DNA of 64,000 bases from Epichloe hybrida (taxonomy: Eukaryota; Ascomycota; Sordariomycetes; Hypocreales; Clavicipitaceae), in the NCBI GenBank assembly GCA_019022495.1, contig JAFEKR010000005.1:806001-870000 (forward strand), in the 5' to 3' direction. The translations under genes and the position numbers were made by a program. A model generated the notes under the pieces. That model had not been told where the DNA came from. It ran no database searches and saw only the letters and a program-made list of their open reading frames with translations. Within the stretch, counting starts at the first letter, position 1. Each line of letters starts with the position of its first letter. Positions 11,461 through 24,700 of the stretch are shown here, piece by piece.

Positions 11461-12966
11461 GGCCTATAATTAAGGCATCCTATAATAATTTAATTAAATC
11501 TCTATAACAATCTAATTATTATTAATTATAGTAGGGTCTTCTAGTAATTTCTACTCTTTTAGGTTAGTACTAAGCATTTAATCTAGTAACTATATAAGCC
11601 CTAGTGCCTATCTAAAATCTATAAATGCTTTTCCTATTAGTAGCTTTATAAGGCTATTAGTAATTATCTCTTTTATTACCTTCTAGGTAATATTAAAGGT
11701 TCCCTTTATAACCTCTTAGCAAAGCTAGTAATAATAGATATTAATATAGCGTAGTCACGTTGTAAGCTTAACGAATTCTTCCTTAAGAAAACAAATTATC
11801 TATATATTATTACATTTAATCTTAAGGGTATTATCTCTAAGATATAATCTAACTTCCTAATATAATTATTTAAAGGTAATTAGCTCTTTACTATAATATA
11901 ATAGTGCTAGGAGCTTTGCTTCTATAGAAGAGGTTATTATAGTCTCTTATCTTCCTGCTTTAAAGAGCATAGGACCTCTAAAGAGCTTTATAACATAGCC
12001 CTATAAGCTTCTTCTTATAACTAGATTATTAGTAAAGGAAGTATTACTATATACTTTAAGTTCAGGGTTATTACCATTAAATTCAATTAAGAGATCTCCT
12101 TACGCATAACCATACTCCAAAGCCTTTTCTATAGCTTCTATATGCTAAGGTCCTAGGCGTTAAAGGTACTATAATAGTTATAATACTACAAAGGTAATGT
12201 CTAGTTATATAATAATTATAAGATATAGCAAAGTACTAACTAGGGATTAATATCTCTTTAAATCCTTTAGATTAATATTACCTTTAAAGGGATTAAGTAA
12301 AATAGTAGTTATTAGTACTATTAGCTTCCGTTCTAGGACTTTAATATTAAATTTAATTATAGCTTTGTTCTAATAGGACTTCTAATTAAGCCATAATCAT
12401 TAATTTTCGCAATCTCTAATGATTTTAACCCCTAAGAACCATTGTAATTCGCCAAGGTCCTTAATATTATACCTCTTAAAGAGTCTCTCTCTAAATTTAT
12501 TATAAAGAGCTAACTTTCCCTTTATAAATAAGGCTATAAGGTTATTAATATAAAAGAAAATAATTAATCCATCCTTAATAAATATATAAACATCTTTAAA
12601 GATCTATATAAATCCTTCACTTACTAACTATTTAATTAATTCCTTTATCTAAAGAAGGGGAGCTCTGTGTAGCCTATAGATAGCGCTTAAGAGCTTTAAG
12701 TAAGCTTATTTATCCCTATAACCTAGTAGTATCTTATAATACACCTCTTTATCTAGCTTTAAGTTTAGGAAAGCTATAACAAAATTATACTAATAAGCTT
12801 TAAGGTTAAAATAGCACAGAATTACCATAAGGAGCCTAAACGTAATACTTACTAATAAAGTAGCTCTTATAGAAAGGTTCCCTTTTACTTACTAATTCCT
12901 AAGCACACATAATCAAGCCTTATGCCTCACAAGGTAGCCTAATTAATCTAATTTGTAGGTAAATAC

Positions 12967-13302
12967 CTAAGTAAGTCCTAAGATCTTAATGTGTAAAGGG
13001 ACTTCTAATCTACTAACTTTAATAGCAACCTTATTATTAATAACTTTATTATACTCTTTATCTCTTACTTTAATAAATACCTTTTCTTTAGGGTGCCTAG
13101 CTAAATAATTATAATAAGTAGGAGGTAGAGGAAGTCTTAATATATAAGGCTTTTCTTTACTCTTAGCTCCTAGGGTAAAGGTAGTAGTAAAAGCTTTAAG
13201 GAGGTTATCTTTATTAATATTAGGAATATCTAGATCTTTATCTTCGTAATCTATTTCAGAAGGATTTAACAGACTATCAATATTTATTAGTTTATAATCC
13301 AA
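12967..13302 (-). pseudogene. Copia D pol fragment before reverse transcriptase
   Basis: A 111-codon stretch free of stops. It ends in the LPLPPTYYNY...HPKEKVF segment that in fungal Copia polyproteins precedes the reverse-transcriptase core. The frame continues past its first stop with a recognisable W-VFTYKLD stretch, the start of the RT domain. It is a fragment of a longer polyprotein, not an independent gene. Confidence 0.7.
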
Positions 13303-13849
13303 AAAATCTGGTTAATAGCTAGGTGAATTTAGAGGAGTTAGGAGAGTTAATTCCTAAGTTCCTTTTCCCTTTTCTTCATTATTTAGTTAATTATAATCGT
13401 GTTAATCTTCTTACTAATAGATTAGAGGAAGGGAGTCTTATGCCTGTAGGTGCCCTACATCTTAAGGATATCCTATATCTATATTATTAACCTTAAAGTC
13501 TTCTATAAGCTCTTAAAGGAGGCGTTTTTTAGGCTCTTTTTCCTTAATTAAAAGGTCCTTTTCTTAAGGATAAAAGACTCACTCATTAAAGGTAATATAG
13601 CTTAATAAGAACTAATAATTTCTTTGCATTATTAGTACCTAAATCAGATATTAGGTGGAAGAGATATAACTAGCTAGATAACCGATGTAAGCTCTTTGTA
13701 ATAGCTTTAGACCTATCTTCCTAAGCCTATCCTATGTTATTACAAAAGCTTTACAACTAAAAGCTTAAAGATAATTTAATAAAGCTTCCGGCTTCTCTAG
13801 TAGATAATTCCATTAAAGCTTATTCTCTTATAGCTATTTATTCAAAGCT

Positions 13850-14500
13850 TAATATAGTAAAAGCTAATCTAGAGACTTTCTAGGCGTGTGATTAAGGATG
13901 TAAATAGCTGCTTCTATAGCTATAGGCTAAAGATTCTCTAGAAAGCTTGCTTAGGTTATTAGAGTTATTATAACTCTTATTATCACCCCCCTAGACCGCT
14001 TAGCATGCCTATTTTAATACGGATAAGCTAGACTAGACTTTCTAATAATAATGCCTCTATTAGTAACTTCTACCTCTTACTTCTTAGTCTAGAAGGCAGT
14101 TTCCCTATTAGTAATAATAACTATAATATAAATTCTAAAGGTCCTTATATAGCGCGCTTCTAATTAATTAAAGCAAGACGTGATTTTGGTCTTTGTTAGA
14201 ATTATAAAGATATAGCAGAGGCCTATTACCCTATAAGTAAAGAGAGTAATATAATAATCCTTATTATAGCCCTATAATTAAGTAAAGAGGTTATAGGTTA
14301 TAACCTAAAGAGGTCCTAAGGGTAGGGAATCCGTCTATAGAACTCGCGATATCTGCCTCTATGCCTTAGCTATGTGGTAAATCTTATATTTACCCTCGCT
14401 ACGCTCTTTTATTAGTATATTAACCTTTTAAAGCACTTAATCTATTATATCTTTACCTAGATGAGCTATTCTTACATGCTAAAGGTCTGCTTTTGTAGCT
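13850..14500 (-). pseudogene. Copia D integrase remnant
   Basis: Minus-strand translation shows a GPre-integrase-like lead, a YNKDYYITLFTYRVIG segment at the integrase core, and NRHAKRSRGVIIRV followed by AAIYILNHTP. The last two are the conserved end of the Copia integrase core. Interrupted by stops of CAA/CAG/TGG origin. Confidence 0.7.
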
Positions 14501-16398
14501 ATTAGGGGTTTTAGGTCACAAGAGTCCCTTCTAACAGCAAAAGCCTCATTAGGGCTATCCCCTTCAATATATAGTTAAGTACTAATAGTTATAGTTAAAA
14601 AGATCTTATAATTGCCTCTTACTAGGTCTATAACAATCCCTATAAGATTATCCTACCTCATGCCTTTTATTATAAGTAACTAAAGTAATATAAGGTTTGC
14701 AAAGAAGGTTAGTTAATACTACGCGTTTAATAACATAAGGGTCTGGCCGTTTATTAATTTAATCCGGGCTATGCTAACGCCGTGAGCCTTAGTGACTCCA
14801 TACCTAGCTTAGATACTTAGTTAATTGCCGTAATCTAGGTTAATAAACTAGCGTTTATTATTAAAAATATGTACTAAAGTACTACTATTAAGTATCACTC
14901 ATAAGCGCCCTTAGGTATAAAAAGCCTCTAAAGATAGCTTTGTAGTAATAAAGGTAGTATTACCCTCTAGCTTGCTTTCCTTTACTTCCTTTACGTTATA
15001 CTCCTTAAGCTATGTGTTATAGGCCTTTTTGATATTATTAGATTATTAATTTATTACTTCTTTTGCCTTTTTTAATTAATCTTCCTTAATAGTCTAATTC
15101 TTAGGTAGGTAAAGTATTTAATAGTTCTTCTAAGAGTCCTTTAACTTCTTAGCCTTATACTTATTATAATAAATGTAAAGTAGCTTCTTATCTCCCTTAT
15201 TAAGATCTTCTTTAGTCTAACTATTAAGAGTTAGCTCTGCTCTAAAAGATTCTCTGGATTTACTTTGAGATCTTCCCTAGGCTTTAATTAGATACCTAAT
15301 CCTTGTAATTATAGAGTAAAAATCAAGGGTTTTACCCTTAATCTTAGCGGTAAAGATTAGTGAATTAATTTAAGCCGAAATTAAAGGGAATTAGGTGCTA
15401 ATAGCATTATTAATTATCTCAATTAGAGAGTTGCCTTTTGTGATTAAGCAATTTGCTTAAAAACATCGCTTATAGCTAATTAACGCGTTAGCAAGCCATT
15501 TATTAATGTTAACCTTTACTAGGCTACGCTTAATAACTTTATTAAAGTTAACCTTAGCGTAATGCCTAATTATTCTATTTAAGGGCATTACATTCCTTAT
15601 AAGCTCTCTAAGCTTCTTATAAAGCAAGATATGCTATAGGATTATTTGCTTATACTTATTTCTAAGGGTTATAATAAACTAATTATAGTACTCTCTTATA
15701 GTCTTTAATAGACTCTAATACTAACTATTAAACACTTAATATTATCCATTTAAAACTATATACTAAGCGCTATCCTTAGCATTATCTAGTTATTAAGGGT
15801 ATTTAAAGTATCCCTCTTTAGTTAAGTTAATAATAGGAGTAATGCTCGTAGGAGAAGAGCTTTCTTAAGGTTACTACTAATTGCTTATAACTCTAGATAT
15901 TAACATTCTTAAGTGTGTTTAAGGCCCTTTAGTCTAGTTTTCTAGTAAAGCGGTTAAAGCTACAATTACTACTTTTCTTATTACTAGAGTCCCTTTTCCT
16001 ATTAGGATTAGCGGCTCAGGTAGGTAGTTAAGAGTTGTTATTAAATTAGGATTAATAAAGACCTAAATCCTATCTTTAATAGCTCTTACCTTTATTATCT
16101 TAAACCACAGGTCCCAATAATAGGGTTCCTGTAGCTTAACTACTAGCTTATAGCCTCAAGTAGTATTAGTTTCCTCAGATATCTTAATAATATCCTATGT
16201 TATTGTTGTTATAATTTGTTAAACTTTAACCCACGTAGATCTTCCTTACTGCTAGGGGTCGCCTAATTACAATATTAATGATTGTAATTAAACCCTATCC
16301 TCTTACTAGGATATACCAAATTTAACAATCAATTAATTAGAATTAACTTAATGAAGGTATTAATTAGAAAGAAGGGTTTTCGTATTATAAACACTAAG

Positions 16399-16410
16399 CA
16401 ATTACTACCA
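16399..16410 (-). other. primer-binding site of Copia D
   Basis: The minus strand reads TGGTAGTAATTG right after the 5' LTR. TGG pairs with a tRNA CCA end, and TGGTAG would fit an initiator-methionine-like acceptor. Copia E has the mutated equivalent TAGTAGTAAT. Confidence 0.55.
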
Positions 16411-16643
16411 TATTAGACTAAGCAGCTAGGATTAGAAATAAAGGTATAGATTAAGTTGCCTAACCCTATAAGAGGGCGCGGACTACGGTTTAAATAACTA
16501 AGTACCTATACCATAGGGTATGTAATCTGCCTATACAAACTATACTATGCATCTACTAAAGGTCCGGAAAAGTAACTAGTTAGGTGGGTCCTAGTGTCCA
16601 AGTTGCCTACATGCGGTTGAGCGCTTGCGGCGGGATTCCAACA
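16411..16643 (-). repeat. Copia D 5' LTR (right)
   Basis: 233 bp. The inner start is mutated to TATTAGACT; the outer ~90 bp are nearly unmutated. Followed by the TSD GTCGA. Confidence 0.93.
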
Positions 16644-16704
16644 GTCGACAAGTTGGTATCAATGCGTCCGGAGTAATCCGTACGGATTAGATGTACTCCG
16701 TATG
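16644..16704. other. 61-bp host DNA island between Copia D and Copia E
   Basis: Balanced composition without RIP signs. It starts with D's right TSD (GTCGA) and ends with E's left TSD (GTATG, 16700-16704). It is the only remnant of the original intergenic region between the two insertions. It contains the small palindrome TCCGTACGGA. Confidence 0.85.
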
Positions 16705-16956
16705 TGTTAGACCGCGAAGCTAGGGTTCGATGTGACTACCTCTATTAAGTTATCTATCCCTGTAAGAGAGTGTAAACTATAGTTTAAATACCTAAGTACC
16801 TTTACTATAGGTAAGGTACTAATATAATGCTAAAATATACTATATAGTTATAGAGATTATAGAAAATAACTAGCTAAGGGTAAACTCTTATCTTAGCTAG
16901 TTAAGTAGTAAGACTATTATATAATAAGAATTAATTATACTATTATAGGTATAATA
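16705..16956 (-). repeat. Copia E 3' LTR (left)
   Basis: 252 bp, TGTTAGACCGCG...GTATAATA. The inner end is mutated from GTGCAACA, which is intact in the right LTR at 59204-59211. The LTR is related to, but distinct from, that of Copia D. Confidence 0.92.
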
Positions 16957-18077
16957 TACCCCCCTAGGGGACCTTATATAAGGTTCCCTATAATAAATCT
17001 AAATTAATTAAATTAGTTAAATTAATTCTATAATATTTAAATTAATTCTATAGTATAAAAAGTAGTTAATTTATTATAATCTTATCTAATTTAAGGTTAT
17101 TATATAATACTTATTCTTTAGGTTTTTTACTAAGTATACTAGAGGGTAGTTATATAAGCCTTAATACCTTATAGAAGCTAGTAAAAGTATTTCTTATAAG
17201 AGGCTTTATAAGGCTATTAGTAATTATCTTTTTAGTAATAATCTAAGTAATATTAAAGGTTTTTTTTATAACCTCTTAATAAAGCTAGTAGTAATAAATA
17301 TTTATATACTATAGCTTTATAATAAGCTTAATAAATTCTTCCTTAAGAAAATAGATTATTTATATATTATTATATTTAATTTTAAGTATATTATCTCCTA
17401 GGTATAGCCTAACCTCTTAATATAGCTATCTAAAGGCTATAAGCTCTTTACTATAATAAGAAAGTACTAGGAGCTTTACTTTAGTTAATAAGGTTATTAT
17501 AGTAGCTTACTTACTTACCTTAAAAAGTATAGGCCTTTTAAAAAGCTTTATAATATAGCTTTATAAGCTTTTTTATATTATAATATTATTAGTAAAGGAA
17601 GTATTACTATATACTTCTAATTTAAGGTTATTACTACTATATTTAATTACTAGGTTTACTTATATATACTTATACTTAAGGGCTTTTTTAGCTACTTTTA
17701 TATACTATAGCCCTAGGTTTTATAAGTATTATAAAAGTTATAAAGCTATAAAAGTAATATTAGGTCTTAATACTATTATTAGGTATAGTAAGGTTTTAAT
17801 TAGAGATTAATATCTTTTTAGATTTTATATACTAACCTCTCCCTTAAAAGGTTTAAGTAGTATAGTAGTTATTAGGGCTATAGGTCTTTATTAAGGGATT
17901 TTTATATTAAATTTAGTAGTAGCTTTATTCTAATAGGATTTCTAATTAAGCTATACCTTCCTATTAGTATAATCTCTAATAATTTTAATACCTAGAAACT
18001 ATTATAATTCTCTAAGATTCTTAATATTATACTTTATAAAAAGTCTTTTATAGAATTTATTATATAAATATAATTTC
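16957..18077 (-). pseudogene. Copia E pol remnant (RNase H/RT side)
   Basis: This segment runs parallel to Copia D 11448-12520, with the same succession of AT-rich blocks but more mutations. No frame stays open. It is cut at 18073-18077 (ATTTC) by Copia B. Confidence 0.75.
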
Positions 18078-18333
18078 TGTTGATTCCTTCGGATCTTCAT
18101 CAGTTCAATCGTGGCCAAAGACCGGACTGAATTGTGGGTCCGGCGTGATGCACGCAATGCAATTGGCTACACCAATTCGCCACCCCCTCTTTTGCCCCAC
18201 ATACGGATTTCGCCTACTTTCCTAGCATCTAGACTTTCCCTCTCTTCTCCCCTTTTCTAGCTAGCTAACTATCTATTATTAACTTTAATTATACGGGATT
18301 TATTACCTGCGTAGGACCTTAGTAAATCTAATA
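18078..18333 (+). repeat. Copia B 5' LTR
   Basis: 256 bp. The outer start is G/C-preserved; the inner end is mutated to ATCTAATA. Followed at 18334-18346 by CTAATTAGTGGTT, the shared primer-side motif. Confidence 0.93.
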
Positions 18334-20524
18334 CTAATTAGTGGTTAACTTTATAACTATAGATAAGCTAGGTATTATAAGAAAAGATATTTTTACAAAC
18401 GCTACTACTACTACCCCTTATTATACTATAATGGTTATTACGGTAGAGAGGCATAACTACATAAGTATGCTAAAGGAAGAGACTAGAATCCTAGTTATAG
18501 GCTTGTTAGGCTTCTAAGGAATTAATTTATTAACCCTTAGGCTTAGGGATATAACTTTATTATATTTATCTAGGATATTATTATTAATTATTGATTTTAT
18601 TATCTATTATAAGAAAACTAACTAAATAACTAAATCTATTGCTGTAAGGCATTTATTTCAAACCTAACGTTAAATAACCTTAGCTAAGCTAGCTAACATA
18701 TCTATAACTTCTCTATAAATATTCCCTTTATCTAATAGACCTTTAATCTATTTATACAAGTATTTATAGCTTATTTTTTTGCCCCCTTTACTCTTAGTAC
18801 TATTTGCCCTATACTTATTAGTAAGAGAAAGAGATTACCTCCTTCCCTCCTTTTTATAAAAAACAGGAAGTAGTAATTCCTATTATTCCCTTATTACTTT
18901 TCCTATTATTTTCTAGTTACTTTTAGAACTTATATTGCTTTCTTTATCTTTATTGATTTATTCTTATTGCTAGTTTTACTACTTCTACTGCTTTTTCTTC
19001 CGTTTTTCCTATTTTCGCGATCTTCTGATTTTATTAGAGTAATAATACTCCTAAAATGCGAAAGAAAAACCTTATAATAGTAATAGGCAAACATAGGAGC
19101 TTAATTAGTAGCAAAAACAATAAATTAGTAATATTCCTTTTATAGTTAAAAATAGTAGAGGAATCTAGACCTTCTATAAGAGGAAGGGCTACTAGTAATA
19201 GTAAGGCTTTAATTATTACCCCTAAGAGACCTTAAAGGCATGAATTACCCCCACGCCTTTAATAGCTTACTTATGAATTCTTATATAACTAGAAAGAATC
19301 TATTAAGCTAAATCCAGACACTACTACGTAGCTTAAGCTTAATAACTAAATTACAAGATTTATTAACCTTAGTAAGCATTAAGAATAAAGAGATAATAAC
19401 CTATAGGAATTATTCTAAGAAAACTTTAAAGGCTAGTCTAAAGACACCTTTAAAAGGGTATCTAAGGATATTATTAGAGAATTACGTAATTCTTTACAAG
19501 ATTATGGTGTCCTTATTAGGCAAGGCCTAGGATATTTAATCCTAGTATTACTTAAGGAAGTGCTTTATTAAACCTTAATACCCCTTTAGTTATAGGAAAG
19601 ATTATAAGAAAGACTATAATCTTCTAAACCCCTAAAACCTTAATATTAATAGCCCTAATAACTTACCCTAGAAATTAACTTTCCCTAACCCTAGAGATTA
19701 CTTAAACTCTTATAAGAACCCCTATAATAATCCCTATTATATTAATAGCTCTATCCGAATAATTATTATTAAGAATAACTAGTAGACTATTATTCATAAC
19801 AAATTATGCCTTTATAGTAATTCCCCTCTGAAGATTAGATTATAAAGAAGATCTTAGAGCTTACGAAGATATATAAGGATAGTAACTACTATAGTAAAAG
19901 GCTATATAACTTCTTAACGCTAAAGATTACGCTCTTTAAAAACAAGTGTAATAGAATTAACCTTCCCTAAACATATTATTAGAAGGCTTTCCTTATTATA
20001 TTAATAGGTAATACTAAGTAATACTACCTTAATTACCTCTTTAGGAATAACTATTCTTATAAAGAGATAATTACTTATATTTATTAGCACTTTAAGACAG
20101 AAAGTAACTAGTAATTCTATTACTATAAGTGAAGTAATATAATGCTAAAGAGTATAATTAAGAAGAACCCTAATAAAAGCAAGCTTAAGTACCTTAAGAT
20201 TATATTATTAACCCTTAAGAAGATTCATAGAGGCCTATACCCTACTAAGATAGTAAATACTAAACTCTACAAGCAGGCCTTAAATACTATAGCTAGTGTA
20301 CCCGAATATTAGATAGTAGAATATATACACTTTATAGGCTTTAAAAGTCTTACTAGAGACCTCTATAAGGTAATTACTATTATAGAATTAAATAAAAGGC
20401 TCTCCTAATACCTTTAGTACTAATAAGGAGACCCTCTAGAGGCTATATTTACTAATTATTAGTATAAATAGTAATTATCCCCCCGCGGCAGAGGAAGTTA
20501 TTATAAACAAAGCCCTAGGCTAAG

Positions 20525-20600
20525 CACTAAGCACTACTTTATATATAGCAAGAGTAGCTACTAGTCCTCTAATTACTTTACTAAAGAACGCTAAAAGGAA
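20525..20600 (+). pseudogene. Copia B gag zinc-knuckle remnant
   Basis: The translation reads KHYFIYSKSSY...SSNYFTKE. It fits a CxxC...C...H-type zinc knuckle in which cysteines became tyrosine by G-to-A change. Located just before the B' insertion point. Confidence 0.5.
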
Positions 20601-20802
20601 AAGGACTACTAGTAAGCTAGCAAAACATATTATACACTCCCTTTAAAGAAGAGATTCTAGGCATTCCTTACCTCCTATAAAGGGTAGGATAATAACAAGC
20701 CTAATAAAAGCTTAGGTTAGAATTAGGAATTATATCTTTTAGCCTACATAAAAGCTAAAGATAATAATAATAATATAGAGAAGCTACTATTAACAGCATA
20801 TC

Positions 20803-21058
20803 TGTTGGATGCACCAAGGTCCTGCGCAGGTAATAAATCCCGTATAATTGAAGTCAATGATAGTTAGATAGCTAGCTAGGAAAGAGAGAGAAGAGAGGGA
20901 AAGTCTAGATGCTAGGAAAGTAGGAGAAATCCATATGTAGGGCATAAAAGGGGGTGGCGAATTGATGCAGCTAATCGCATCACGTGCATCGCGCCAGACC
21001 TATAATTAGTCTAGTCTTTAGCCACGATTGAACTAATGAAGATCCGAAGGAATTAACA
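20803..21058 (-). repeat. Copia B' 3' LTR (left)
   Basis: 256 bp. The outer start TGTTGGATGCACC is preserved; the inner end is mutated to GGAATTAACA. Confidence 0.93.
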
Positions 21059-21574
21059 CTAGTAATCTCTCTTTTTCCTTTATAGCTAAAGAGCTTAAAA
21101 ACATAATAAAAATCAGATTAAAGGAAAGTATACATAAGTGAATCCCTTAATAGGAATCCGCTGCTCTAATTAGCTGTTATAGCATTAGTTAATTGAATTA
21201 ATCTATTATTCCTTACCTAAGCTCCTATTTTCTAATATCATAGGTCTCTTTACCTATCCTTTAATACAAATCATTAATTCGTTTAAATTAATCAAAGAGG
21301 AAAGTAATAAATTTGGCAATGCTTTTGTTATTATATCTGCTAGATTATTGTTGCTGTTAATCCACCTGACTTTGTAGATCTTATGCCTTTTATATAATTA
21401 ATAAAGAGCTATAATATTAATTATTAGTCTCTTCTCCTTTGTGGTTCCTAGCTTTATAAGATATTTATATAATAAAAAAGAATTAGTATAGAGAATTATA
21501 GGAATTCAAGGTATCTTTAATTAGTCCGTGATCTAATGTAAAGTTATGGAAATTGCGTAGGCAATATCTGTGCC

Positions 21575-21769
21575 TTAAACTATGCTATATAACTCAGAGG
21601 CAAGCATGCTATAAGTAACTCTCTTGCTCTTTGTTAAGCTATACGTAATAATATTACCTTTTATAATAAAGGTATTATTATCTTGCATTATCTTATTGCT
21701 AATTATAATCACGTATCCAATCTGTAAGCTTAAATCCTTATTATTAGCAAGCGATCTATCTACGAACAT
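21575..21769 (-). pseudogene. Copia B' RNase H remnant
   Basis: Open for 64 codons: FVDRSLANNKDLSLQIGYV, then a TKSKRVTYSMLASELYSIV segment (in two parts). These match the Copia RNase H domain and the plus-strand copy at 30641-30877. The expected first catalytic Asp (in IDAS-like context) is visible as D in VDRS. It is a fragment only. Confidence 0.75.
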
Positions 21770-24700
21770 AAAGAGCTTTACCTCTTTAAGAACTAAAGGA
21801 ATGTATTATAGTCTGCGTTATTAATTCTTAATCTACTATTTAAGGTGTTTATTAAGGTATGTAATATCTTCTATAGAGGGCTCTTAGTATTAAGCTATAA
21901 TTAAAAGGTTATATAAAGCCTTTAGTTAATACATAGTTATAATGTAGCTTCCTCGCGCTTGTTGCTCTATATAATCTTACTTTACTATTAGGAATCGAGG
22001 ATTAACTTCCTTAATCCTCTAACTCTAGCCTTTTTAGGTTAATATTAGTAAGTTATTAGTGTTCTAGGTTAAGATGCAGCTATTAAAGATAAGGGGATTC
22101 TTAGTGGTTAATTATTGCTTTTCTTTAGCTATAAAATTAGCCTTCTAGAGCTCTTTCTCTTCTTTTTAGAAGAAGTTATTATTACTTAGGCCTAATGTAT
22201 TATTGGTTTGTATTCTAATAATACTAAAGAGATTCTTATTATTTAGGGCTATGATTAATAAGCAAGGATTGTAGGTTAAGGTTGTTATATTAAGGTTATC
22301 CCTATGGTAACGGAAGTACGTTGCTTACTAGTGGGTTCTAGCCTCTGTAATCCCGTAAAGAGGTCTAATTAATTTAATTACAGTCCCTTCTAGAAAGAGA
22401 TATATAATTTGCTTTAGTAATCTCACAATAATTAGTCTTATTAGTATTATGTGCGATTAAGTGTAAGCTTGCATAATATCGCGAATCTAAAGGTAAATGC
22501 CTCTTCTTCTTAATAACAGAGCAATAGCTATAATAAGGCGTTAGCTTGCTTGTTATATTATCGGCGATTACGTCAGGATGAATTCCTTTCCTTTATTATT
22601 ATGGCCTTGTATAATAAGACGAGATTTCTTGTATGGCAAGTCCGTTCCTTTGCCTTTAATCTCTCTAACTATACAAGAATTAAAGATTCTATAACCTCTA
22701 TGCTTTGCTAGGTTAAACTTAACGAATTTAAACATATTATAAGCTTATAAAGTATTAATCTTAGCTTAATTAAATTACTTAAAGGGTTTTCCTAGGGTTA
22801 TAATCCTTCCTTCTTAGCAAAGCTAAAGGGTAAGGTTCTAATTAGCCTCTTCCTTTGCTATAAGGAATACTATACTTAGCATCCCTCTAGTTATAATCTC
22901 TTAAATAAAGGCCTTCTCTTAATCTTTATTTATAAGTATGTAAAGCTAAACTAGGCTAATATCCTTCTTAGGGCTATAAGGTCTTCTTTTCCTTACTTTT
23001 ATTCCTTTAGGGTATAGTAATAAGTCTTTAACTTAATAGCTTCCCCTTAGGGCCTTTTAGGCTTTATAAGCCTCTTTATTAAACTCTCCTACACTTATAA
23101 ATTATACTATAAGGGCCTTTCTTAGTCTCCCTTACTTTCTCTTAGCTAGTATTTATAGCTCTTTATTATCTTCTATTAAAGGATCTCTTTTATTAGTAGT
23201 AGTTAGTTATATAATTACTTCTTCCTTTATAATACTAGGCTTTATCTCCTACTGCTCTAGTGTGTTATAGGGCTTTATCTCTTATTACTCTAGTCCCTCT
23301 ATAATACATAGGTCTTTATAATAAGGCTTTACTACTATAGAGCGAAACTTTACTAGGCTATAGGGTATATTAATAGTATAGGTCTCTCTATTAGTAGTAA
23401 GTAGCTTATATAGGCTATGCTAGCTACCTTTCTCTCTTTATATATATATATTAGCCTATAGGGGCAGCTAATGTATAGGTGCTATATTAGGGCTATTCTA
23501 GGCTTTAAGGGCATTACGGACCTGCTACAAAGCTAGATAATAGTGGACTTTGTTAGTGGCTTTGCAAATTACCTTAGTATATTAAATAATAGAGATGCTT
23601 AGCGGCAACTTATCTATTATCTATAGGTAGCCTCTAAAGACTAGTATGGTTAGGATAATACTATTTAGGCCTGTAAAGTTATTAATAGCCTTAATAGCTA
23701 TTTAGAGGCATTGCTCTAGCGTAAGCTCTGTTCTAATTAAGTCTATAATAATATTATAGGCTTAGCGTAGAGGTCTGTGGTATCTCTTAACCTTTCTAAT
23801 GCTATTATAGGCTTTAATTAGTATCTTACTAGTTTTAATTAATATTAATTAAGCATAATATCTGAATTTAGCGGAAGTGAAGTTATTACTAGTATTATGG
23901 ATAATCTAATCTAGAGGTCCGAGATAAGTATTAATCTAATATTCGCGGATTACATCCTAGATGTCTTAAGCCTTCTGCTTCTTTAGATTAAGGAATTAGG
24001 CTACTTAGAATAAGGTTGCTAAATTAATGATGTGAAGTACTAGTTAGCTATTGATCTGCATAATATTAACGATGATCTTATAGTTAAATTCGTGGTTATC
24101 TTTGATTATGAACTTGAATCAACTGGGGGCCTTTCCATGCATCTAGTAATAGTGGCAGACTTTGGTTAATTCCTTAATTACCTAGCGTTTAACTTTGTGA
24201 CTAGCTTAGTAAAGGATCTTTACGAGTTATTAAATAGAAGGGTAACTAAGCTAATGATATAATTAATGGATGTCTCCTTCTAAAAGGTGGAAGGCGACCG
24301 TTTCTTTTGCCTCTAGTAACCACTAAGGATAACCCTATTATCACATAATAGGTACAGTCTTGTTACCTTAGATAAGTACGTTAGCGAGGTTATTAATCTT
24401 AACTTATATCTTATCTATATCAGTGATTAAGAAGAGAAAGAGAGTAGCTGTGTTAAGGACATAGAATTTAAGCTCTCTAAGTTCTGTAGGCATATAAAGA
24501 ATCCCTTTCATAACTACTAATCTAGCGCTAAATGTGATAATTTAGGGTTCGCAGGGGGTCACCTTTAATAAAGGCATTAATCTTAATAGAGCCTTTACTT
24601 ATGCCTCTCTTTGTAGTTAACTTTCCTACTACGCTAGTGTTAGGCATAATCCCTCTAAAGATCTCTTTAGAATAGCGTTCTTTAGAGATATAGCAAATTA

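Larger units (their letters stand above)
11215..16643 (-). mobile_element. Copia D: full-length RIP-inactivated Copia element
   Basis: LTRs of 233 bp (11215-11447 and 16411-16643) start TGTTGGACC and end TTCCAACA. The TSD is GTCGA on both sides (11210-11214, 16644-16648). Total 5429 bp. Minus orientation follows from the polypurine tract beside the left LTR (CCTAGGGGGATA on the minus strand), from TGGTAGTAATTG directly after the right LTR, and from leftward-reading integrase and reverse-transcriptase remnants. The lineage differs from A, B, C and F in integrase sequence, priming site and PPT. Stops interrupt every frame. Confidence 0.93.
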
